From assembly GCA_016218905.1 (NCBI GenBank), contig JACRCS010000674.1:1-10517 (forward strand): a stretch of DNA of 10,517 bases, in the 5' to 3' direction. Under the pieces are notes generated by a model. That model was given only the letters and a program-made list of their open reading frames with translations. It made no database searches and was not told the origin of the DNA. The stretch is from Deltaproteobacteria bacterium (lineage in GTDB: Bacteria; Desulfobacterota_C; Deferrisomatia; Deferrisomatales; JACRMM01). Made by a program: the position numbers and the translations under genes. Below are positions 7,301-10,517 of this stretch, in pieces (position 1 is the first letter of the stretch; the number at the start of each line of letters is the position of its first letter).

Positions 7301-7594
7301 CAGAAGGCCGGCGGCCCGACGGTGGAGGCGGAGGCGAAGGAGATCTACGTGGTCCGTGCGGACGGTTCCCTTCAGAGCCGGCGCCAGGCCTATTTCGAGA
7401 AAGAGAACGGGGCCCGGGTGAAACGAGGCTGGTTCTCCGACCCCTTCATGGGGCTCAGGCTCGACGCGGGGGACACGGTGGTCGTCCCGCGAAAGATCGA
7501 GAAGATCGCGTGGATGAGGGAGATCAAGGACGTCATGCAGATCATCGCCAACGCGGCTTTGACGGCCGGCGTTGTGATCGCGGCCGGCCTGTAG
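4370..7594 (+). CDS. Giant polysaccharide export protein with one Poly_export and about eight SLBB modules
   Basis: The product is 1074 residues from GTG 4370, chosen because GGAG lies 7 nt upstream and a signal peptide follows directly (MGRRSVLGLALVLTLAAAG). Next come five LPPGVQ-like hexapeptides (~residues 25-55) and a Pro/Ala/Lys-rich spacer to ~150. The Poly_export (Wza-like) core starts near residue 175 with DYLVGPGDRLTVNLWG. About eight SLBB modules follow, each opening with a GEVxxPGxY-type strand, near residues 255, 337, 427, 522, 616, 711, 808 and 949. A charged coiled coil (~857-915) is inserted in the seventh. The protein ends in a hydrophobic helix (~1055-1074). There is no lipobox cysteine, unlike Wza. 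The family forms outer-membrane/periplasmic channels for exported polysaccharide; typical Wza has about 380 residues and two or three SLBB modules. No Wzc-like kinase or glycosyltransferase is nearby, so the exported polymer is unknown. A broken coiled-coil gene starts 32 nt downstream. Confidence 0.93.
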   Translation: MGRRSVLGLALVLTLAAAGLAAGAALPPGVQIPPGTQLPPGVQLPPGFKLPPGVGVPQERKPAPPPPQVQAAEPAKAQPSAEKSEPSGAAQKPPPAAAAPASAPAPKPEPPPPPPPPKPEPPADLSAIERGITPERVTVDTAKPEPFSVGQLRQFGYSFFKTPSPGFTPATDVPVSLDYLVGPGDRLTVNLWGSVEGTYDLEVNRSGEIILPRVGSIKVWGVPYGNLQELVRSQLAKVYKDFSLNVNLGKLRLIKVFVVGEVVSPGSYDVSALSTVIHALQAAGGPTKTGTMRSIQVRREGKLLETVDLYDFFLRGEKSRDIRLQAGDTLFVPTIGKVAGVGGNVLRPAIFELGPQDTLKELLELGGGLVPTGYLQRVQVYRVTPYEKNVITDLNLDPKASGQDLDKTTSSVAIQDMDVVTIFPIDRLLRGYVRLEGHVVRPGDYALKAGMRLKDLLPDLDLLPEYHPETLQVTRYYAPDYHPQVLFLNFRKILSGEADQNLELQEFDRVRVFSRWQLQEMPRFTVSGEVQKPGNYRLMDGMTVRDAVNEAGGLKLSAFGKTAELIRIRRTGQSREAFRVQVDLDQALKGGGEQNLVLAPEDELIVRGAPLVPDEPYTVSVAGDVHRPGQYRLYPHMRLSDLVTEAGGLKLTASRKTAELVRIRRTGQSREAYRIEVNLEQALKGASEQNLALAHEDELVVREAPLVPDEVYVVSVAGEVRKPGQYRLYPNMRVSDLVTEAGGPVPLRAYLKDAEVTRIRIEGDAARSSPIHIRLDEALKGNPQDNILLAPHDNLIVRTVPDWMEEKTRFVTLKGEFRFPGTYPISKGERLSSVMERAGGFTEKAYLRAAKFTRASVQAEQQERMEEVIKRSEQEIAHREARLTAVASSPEELQATQASLQMLMLSLEKLKAAKAEGRLVIRLTPLDRFKGSSYDVELQGGDALEVPQSSAAVTVLGEVYNPTTVLSMPGRNVDYYLQKAGGPTVEAEAKEIYVVRADGSLQSRRQAYFEKENGARVKRGWFSDPFMGLRLDAGDTVVVPRKIEKIAWMREIKDVMQIIANAALTAGVVIAAGL
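4441..4536 (+). repeat. Short tandem 18-bp repeats encoding LPPGVQ-like hexapeptides
   Basis: Right after the predicted signal peptide the frame reads LPPGVQ, IPPGTQ, LPPGVQ, LPPGFK, LPPGVG. At DNA level the CTSCCYCCCGGG-type core recurs every 18 nt. The rigid Pro/Gly string probably acts as a periplasmic spacer or wall-spanning linker ahead of the export domain. Confidence 0.75.
5939..6508 (+). repeat. Two near-identical 285-bp SLBB repeats within the export gene
   Basis: Unit one (5939-6223) and unit two (6224-6508) align end to end without gaps at 95 residues each. Both contain EAGGLKL, then KTAEL, then IRIRRTGQSREA in equivalent places, with long stretches of identical DNA around 6067-6100 and 6352-6385. 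A third, more diverged unit follows to ~6796. The pattern indicates a recent internal duplication of one SLBB module. Confidence 0.85.
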
Positions 7595-7626
7595 GCGGCG
7601 TTCGGGACGAAAGGGGGAGGGGCCCC

Positions 7627-7779
7627 GTGGATGAGCAGGACAAGCAGTTCTTCCGGGAGATGCTGGGCCCGTTCGGCCGGAACCTGGACGAGAAACTGGA
7701 CGCCCGCTTCGAGCAGCAGGCGGCCGCTTCGACGAGAAGCTCGACGAACTCGACCGAGCCGGAAGGAACCCGGAACTGA
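7627..7779 (+). pseudogene. Shrunken DEQDK-family coiled-coil gene (copy 2)
   Basis: From GTG 7627 the frame reads VDEQDKQFFREMLGPFGRN and then LDEKLDARFEQQAA, almost identical to copies 1 and 3. At the next repeat one C is missing compared with copy 3 (GGCCGCTTC against GGCCCGCTTC, near 7726). The hendecad continues out of frame (RFDEKLDELD) while the original frame reads ASTRSSTNS. The original frame then ends in TEPEGTRN and TGA 7777-7779, matching the TEPEGGSEK end of copy 1. Copy 2 therefore keeps both ends of the family but has lost most of the repeat body, with two frame changes that cancel. A 50-residue product is possible but would have a scrambled centre. The purine-rich leader CGAAAGGGGGAGGGG is shared with copy 1. 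It lies 32 nt after the export gene and 52 nt before the Phd antitoxin gene. Confidence 0.7.
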
Positions 7780-7783
7780 GCGC

Positions 7784-7832
7784 TTGCCGGCGGTCCGCTG
7801 GCGTGACCATAATAGTCACGACCACGAGACTA
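7784..7832 (+). promoter_or_regulatory. Promoter and operator of the phd-vapC operon
   Basis: TTGCCG (7784-7789) and CATAAT (7808-7813) form a -35/-10 pair with an 18-nt spacer. The -10 lies inside an inverted repeat with 6-bp arms, CGTGAC (7802-7807) and GTCACG (7815-7820). TAGTC (7813-7817) and GACTA (7828-7832) make a second overlapping inverted repeat. Palindromes over the -10 are the usual binding sites for Phd-type antitoxin autoregulation, which I infer here. Confidence 0.55.
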
Positions 7833-8137
7833 TGAGGGCGAAGGTGGAAACCGTTGCCGTAGCGAACCTGAAGGCTTCCTTGAGCGAGTACCTCGCCAAA
7901 GTCAAAGCTGGAGGCGAGGTACTGGTGACCGACCGGGGAAGACCGGTCGCTCGCCTGGTTCCGGTGTGCCCGGCTGAAGTCGGGATAGCCCCTCACCTGC
8001 TGGAGATGGAGCGCGCCGGTCTTGTGCGGATCGGAAGAGGGGCTCTCCCCTCCTCCTTCTGGGCGCGAGCGCGTCCCCGGGACCCGGAGGGGCGGGCGGT
8101 AGAGGCGCTTTCTTCGGAAAGGGAAGAGGGGCGGTGA
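7832..8137 (+). CDS. Phd/YefM-family antitoxin of a type II toxin-antitoxin pair
   Basis: The product is 101 residues. The N-terminal part (KVETVAVANLKASLSEYLAKVKAGGEVLVTDRGRPVARLVP, about residues 4-44) is the Phd fold that dimerises and binds operator DNA. The C-terminal segment from ~71 (LPSSFWARARPRDPEGRAVEAL, then EREEGR) matches the toxin-wrapping tail common in antitoxins paired with PIN-domain VapC toxins. Its stop overlaps the toxin start by 4 nt (GTGA, 8134-8137), which helps set the ratio of the two proteins. ATG 7832 follows the predicted transcript start by only ~12 nt. GTG 7844, preceded by GAGG, is an alternative that removes four residues outside the fold. The antitoxin neutralises VapC and, with it, should repress the operon through the palindromes just upstream. 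Confidence 0.92.
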   Translation: MRAKVETVAVANLKASLSEYLAKVKAGGEVLVTDRGRPVARLVPVCPAEVGIAPHLLEMERAGLVRIGRGALPSSFWARARPRDPEGRAVEALSSEREEGR

Positions 8138-8574
8138 AGTTCTGGGACTCCTCGGCGCTGATCCCGCTGTGCCTTTCCGAGCCGCGGTCGGCTGCCGTCG
8201 AGGAGCTCGCGCGCGCGGACGAGGCGATGGCGGTTTGGTGGGCCTCGCCGGTTGAGTGCTGCTCCGCCTTCGCTCGGCTGAGGAGGGAAGGGATTCTCAC
8301 GACGGGCGAAGAAGACGCGGTGAGGGGCTGCCTCTCGGAGCTGGCAGGTGTTTGGACCGAGATTCAGCCGAGCGAAGCCGTACGGGAAAGGGCAGCGCAG
8401 CTCTTGCTGCGACATGCTCTGCGAGCCGCGGACGCCTTGCAGCTCGCGGCTGCCGTTCAGTGGGCAGGTCCGACTCCGCAACCAGGTCCAGAGTTCGTCT
8501 GCCTTGACGGGCGACTCAGGCAAGCAGCTAGAGGGGAAGGCTTCACCATCCTGCCTCACGAGGTTGCGCCGTGA
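8134..8574 (+). CDS. vapC: VapC-type PIN-domain ribonuclease toxin
   Basis: The product is 146 residues from GTG 8134, within the usual 125-150 range. The four PIN acidic residues are in place: D5 (KFWDSSALI), E41 (SPVECCSAF), D100 (HALRAADALQLAAA) and D125 (FVCLDGRLRQAA). The toxin should therefore be an active Mg2+-dependent endoribonuclease, typically cutting tRNA or rRNA when freed from its antitoxin. The 4-nt overlap with the Phd gene shows translational coupling. A further 4-nt overlap (GTGA, 8571-8574) connects it to a 48-codon ORF. Nothing suggests inactivation. Confidence 0.93.
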   Translation: MKFWDSSALIPLCLSEPRSAAVEELARADEAMAVWWASPVECCSAFARLRREGILTTGEEDAVRGCLSELAGVWTEIQPSEAVRERAAQLLLRHALRAADALQLAAAVQWAGPTPQPGPEFVCLDGRLRQAARGEGFTILPHEVAP

Positions 8575-8717
8575 GCGGTAATGGGAAGGCGCGGAACCCG
8601 AAGAGCAGCAGGCTCGAGGGCAAGATCGATCGCCTCTCCGACGAGCTCACGGCGCATCGGCTCGATACGGAACGGCACGGCGGGTACAGAGTCTCCGAGC
8701 GGGAAGGAGGGACTTAG
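8571..8717 (+). CDS. Small basic/charged protein of 48 residues after vapC
   Basis: GTG 8571 overlaps the vapC stop (GTGA), and the frame runs to TAG 8715-8717, 2 nt before the next gene. It encodes SRLEGKIDRLSDELTAHRLDTERHG plus a short YRVSEREGG tail. The centre is an amphipathic helix likely to be a coiled coil. RLEGKIDRL loosely resembles the RIDHLEGK end of the third coiled-coil gene in this window. Overlaps on one side and near contact on the other suggest it is translated as part of the operon. I recognise no family. It could be an extra toxin-antitoxin component, a stray fragment of a coiled-coil gene, or non-functional. Confidence 0.5.
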   Translation: MSGNGKARNPKSSRLEGKIDRLSDELTAHRLDTERHGGYRVSEREGGT

Positions 8718-8719
8718 AA

Positions 8720-9250
8720 GTGATCGCCGGAGCGTGGATTCTGGAGAGGAGCTCTCCCCGGCAGACTCGTTTCTACCTCCGGAGCGCTGATCGGTCGCTC
8801 GACTTCGGACGGATCGTCGGAGGTGGGCCCCTTTGGCACGGCTGTCTCGGCTCGCTCTACTCCGCCTGCTTCTATGCAGTCATGGCGCTGCTCCAGACCG
8901 AGAAGATCTCGGCGCCGGACCACCATGCGGCAAAGGCGCTCTTCGAGGAACGTTTCCTCGACGAAGGGAGGTTCCCGGAGGCGCTCGCCGCGGTCTATCG
9001 CGAGCTCTATGACGCCGGTCTGTTCGTGACGTACAAGAACAACTTCCTCTCCGAGCAGGGAGAGACGGCTGAGTGGATCGCCCGGGCAGAAGAGTTCGTC
9101 CGTCGCGTGCAGGAGCTGGCGGAGAGCAGTTGCGAAGAAGTGAAGGGGTGGGAGTCCGAGCGGGTGGAGCGTCCCGCCCGAAGCCCCGCCGACGAGAAGT
9201 TCTGGAGCGATTTCAGGGCCATGGTCGAAAGGCTGCGGGCGCAGGTTTGA
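8720..9250 (+). CDS. HEPN-domain protein (UPF0332-like, divergent)
   Basis: The product is 176 residues from GTG 8720, preceded by GGAGG at good distance. The helix LGSLYSACFYAVMALLQ (residues 43-59) corresponds to the SRxYYAxFxAAxALL helix of UPF0332-type HEPN proteins. It is followed by DHHAAKALFEERF (67-79), RELYDAGLFVTYKN (94-107), and a final helix AEWIARAEEFVRRVQEL (117-133) as in the family. HEPN proteins are all-helical dimers, many of them RNases or toxins. Here the usual Arg of the central motif is Leu and I find no convincing RX4-6H, so nuclease activity is doubtful. The C-terminal ~40 residues are extra. It begins 2 nt after the small ORF, so it may be in one transcript with phd-vapC. 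No nucleotidyltransferase is its immediate partner. Confidence 0.75.
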   Translation: MIAGAWILERSSPRQTRFYLRSADRSLDFGRIVGGGPLWHGCLGSLYSACFYAVMALLQTEKISAPDHHAAKALFEERFLDEGRFPEALAAVYRELYDAGLFVTYKNNFLSEQGETAEWIARAEEFVRRVQELAESSCEEVKGWESERVERPARSPADEKFWSDFRAMVERLRAQV

Positions 9251-9332
9251 GAGGTTCGATCGCGTCGCGGCACTGATCACCAGAACCCCTCGTGGTCCCG
9301 AGGAAGCTCGAGAGGGAGCGACATAGAGACGC

Positions 9333-9719
9333 ATGGATGAGAAAGTTCGGTACTGGCTCGAAGGGTCGGACTACGACCTTGGCACTGCCGAGGCGATGCT
9401 CCGAACCGGGCGGTACTTGTATGTGGGCTTTATGTGTCACCAGGCTATCGAGAAAGTCTTGAAAGCTACTTACCAGGCCGGTACGGGACAGGTTCCACCT
9501 CGTACGCACAACCTTCGACTGCTGCTGCAGGAGAGCGGCCTCGAAGCAGCATTGGAGCCGGAGCAAAGGAGCCTCATACTCGAGCTGGACCCCTTGAACG
9601 TCGAGGCCAGATACCCGGAGAGCAGGGAGAGGTTGCAGCGGCTGCTCAGTGAGGAGAGGTGCTCGGAGCTGCTCGCCAGAACCCGGGAGTTGCAGAAATG
9701 GATCAGAGAGAGGCTCTAG
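9333..9719 (+). CDS. HEPN-domain protein, putative toxin of a HEPN/MNT pair
   Basis: The product is 128 residues, a typical HEPN length. Signature blocks are YWLEGSDYDLGTAEAMLRTGRY (7-28), GFMCHQAIEKVLKATY (32-47), PPRTHNLRLLL (55-65) and NVEARYPESRERL (89-101). These follow the widespread HEPN pattern of W..A..DL, then QA.EK.LKA, then P..THdL and ARYP. The start ATG 9333 is the first in the frame; GAGGGAG lies 14 nt upstream, rather far. The stop lies 22 nt inside the nucleotidyltransferase gene, so the two are coupled. In the studied HepT/MntA system the HEPN protein is an RNase toxin silenced by nucleotidylation by its MNT partner. By gene order this pair looks like the same kind, though the HEPN subgroup differs. 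It is preceded by an 82-nt gap after the first HEPN gene. Confidence 0.88.
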   Translation: MDEKVRYWLEGSDYDLGTAEAMLRTGRYLYVGFMCHQAIEKVLKATYQAGTGQVPPRTHNLRLLLQESGLEAALEPEQRSLILELDPLNVEARYPESRERLQRLLSEERCSELLARTRELQKWIRERL

Positions 9720-10009
9720 AAAAGGCCGCACGTTTTGCGCATCTGGCGCGGGGGGCGATCGCGATCGATGCTGCCGTTCTTTTCGGGTCGCACGCAACGG
9801 GGAAGGCCGACGAGTGCAGCGATGTCGACGTCGGCCTCTTTGTGGACCGACTGGACGCGGAGACAGATTACTTGTTGCTGCTCAAAGAGCTCTACGGTCT
9901 CGCGGCTGGCGTGGACGTCCACATCGAACCGCATCTGTTCGTTCGGTCCGAGGACCAGTCGGGACTCGGCGCCCAAGTCGAACGAGAGGGTATCCGTATC
10001 GAGGCCTGA
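9698..10009 (+). CDS. MNT-type nucleotidyltransferase, putative antitoxin of the HEPN/MNT pair
   Basis: The product is 103 residues from ATG 9698. The catalytic signature GSHATGKADECSDVD gives GS-x10-DxD with G30, S31, D42 and D44, and D73 in GVDVHIEP is the likely third metal ligand. The size is typical of minimal nucleotidyltransferases. In characterised pairs the MNT protein adds AMP groups to the HEPN toxin and so blocks it. The gene overlaps the upstream HEPN gene by 22 nt. An in-frame ATG at 9659 would deepen the overlap to 61 nt and add 13 residues without motif, so I prefer 9698. It shares the fold and signature with the lone MNT at 988-1461, but the two are clearly different proteins. 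Confidence 0.9.
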   Translation: MDQREALEKAARFAHLARGAIAIDAAVLFGSHATGKADECSDVDVGLFVDRLDAETDYLLLLKELYGLAAGVDVHIEPHLFVRSEDQSGLGAQVEREGIRIEA

Positions 10010-10019
10010 AAGGGCAGAA

Positions 10020-10070
10020 ACCAGGAACGAGGAACCAGGAACAAAGGTTGGTCACTGATCACTGATGACC
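10020..10070. repeat. Short direct and inverted repeats ahead of the third coiled-coil gene
   Basis: ACCAGGAAC occurs at 10020-10028 and 10034-10042 (14-bp period). It is followed by TCACTGA twice in a row, and an inverted repeat GGTCA (10050-10054) with TGACC (10066-10070). Its position before a DEQDK gene parallels the 509-631 repeat before copy 1. Confidence 0.6.
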
Positions 10071-10088
10071 GCCACGGGGAGGGGGCCC

Positions 10089-10517
10089 ATGGACGAGCAG
10101 GACAAGCAGTTCTTCCGGGAGATGCTGGACCAGTACGGCCGGAACCTGGACGAGAAGCTGGACGCCCGCTTCGAGCAGCAGGCGGCCCGCTTCGACGGGA
10201 AGCTCGAGGAGCAGGGGGCTCGCTTCGACAGGAAGCTCGAGGAGCAGGCGGCCGGCTTCGACGAGAAGCTGAAGGTCGGGTTCGAGGAGCAGGCGGCCCG
10301 CTTCGACAGGAAACTCGAGGAGCAGGGGGCCCGCTTCGACAGGAAACTCGAAGAGCAGGGGGCCCGCTTCGATGAGAAGCTCGACGAGCTCGACCGGAAG
10401 ATGGGTGTGATGTCCGAGTTTCTCCACGACGAGTTTAGGGTTGCCGCGGAAGGACACCGGGCACTGGTGGAGAGGATCGATCGCGTCGAGGTCCGGATCG
10501 ATCACCTGGAGGGCAAA
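10089..10517 (+). CDS. DEQDK-family hendecad coiled-coil protein, intact so far (copy 3, 3' end outside window)
   Basis: The frame is open from ATG 10089 to the window edge (143 residues, no stop). It starts MDEQDKQFFREMLDQYGRN and LDEKLDARF, as in the other copies, preceded by the GGGGAGGGGG leader. Hendecads follow with Phe at residues 35, 46, 57, 72, 83 and 94, then Leu at the matching place. A skip of 15 (11+4) between 57 and 72 keeps the coil in register. From ~105 the sequence changes to GVMSEFLHDEFRVAAEGHRALVERIDRVEVRIDHLEGK, a longer coiled-coil stretch homologous to the GVFTEAVRHDF part of copy 1. There is no signal peptide or membrane helix, so it is probably cytoplasmic and oligomeric. 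It is highly charged, mainly Glu, Asp, Arg and Lys. I know no function. It lies 79 nt downstream of the HEPN/MNT pair. Confidence 0.85.
   Translation, partial: MDEQDKQFFREMLDQYGRNLDEKLDARFEQQAARFDGKLEEQGARFDRKLEEQAAGFDEKLKVGFEEQAARFDRKLEEQGARFDRKLEEQGARFDEKLDELDRKMGVMSEFLHDEFRVAAEGHRALVERIDRVEVRIDHLEGK
10188..10397 (+). repeat. Tandem 33-bp hendecad-coding repeats (copy 3)
   Basis: Units start at 10188, 10221, 10254, 10299, 10332 and 10365. Each encodes RFDRKLEEQGA or a close variant; the units at 10299 and 10332 are almost identical, while the 10254 unit is followed by a 12-nt insert. The region has five to six units against three in copy 1 and about one in copy 2. Confidence 0.85.

Noticed and set aside
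6775..7779. 334-codon plus-strand frame through the end of the export gene
   Set aside because: The portion before 7627 is an out-of-frame shadow of the export gene; only the DEQDK part from GTG 7627 is retained.

Overview
The window is GC-rich throughout, with dense coding, GTG starts, 4-nt stop/start overlaps and several structured intergenic repeats. It looks like a piece of a large, repeat-bearing, soil- or sediment-type bacterial genome. Acidobacteriota is my best guess, with Myxococcota/Deltaproteobacteria or Methylomirabilota as alternatives. That assignment rests on gene style only; there is no rRNA or other marker gene here.

Layout. (1) 1-506: the C-terminal end of a long-form 2-isopropylmalate synthase (LeuA). 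(2) 507-1461: a long nested inverted repeat with an extended -10 promoter in its right arm, a frameshifted copy of a hendecad-repeat coiled-coil protein (called here the DEQDK family after its N-terminus), and an overlapping MNT-type nucleotidyltransferase whose reading frame contains a second large inverted repeat. (3) 1475-1990, minus strand: a PEBP/YbhB-type protein. (4) 2008-2442: a MITE-like element with imperfect terminal inverted repeats, then a remnant of a class A penicillin-binding protein. (5) 2554-7594: a membrane acyltransferase (AT3 family), a ~510-nt gap with hairpins and palindromes, and a very large polysaccharide-export protein with about eight SLBB modules. (6) 7627-7779: a second, shrunken DEQDK copy. 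(7) 7784-8717: a Phd/VapC toxin-antitoxin operon with its own promoter/operator and a trailing 48-codon ORF. (8) 8720-10009: a divergent HEPN protein, then a HEPN/MNT pair. (9) 10089-10517: a third, apparently intact DEQDK gene that runs off the window.

How the parts relate. There are two themes. One is envelope polysaccharide: AT3 acyltransferase, SLBB export protein and perhaps the PBP relic. The other is a set of small toxin-antitoxin-type modules (lone MNT, Phd-VapC, HEPN, HEPN-MNT). The most unusual signal is that all three DEQDK genes lie directly beside such a module: copy 1 overlaps the lone MNT, copy 2 is 52 nt upstream of phd-vapC, and copy 3 is 79 nt downstream of HEPN-MNT. Their first ~80 nt and their GGGG-rich leaders are nearly identical, while their bodies vary in the number of 33-bp repeats and two are broken. 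This suggests an expanding, decaying gene family that travels with or beside toxin-antitoxin cassettes. Its function is unknown to me.
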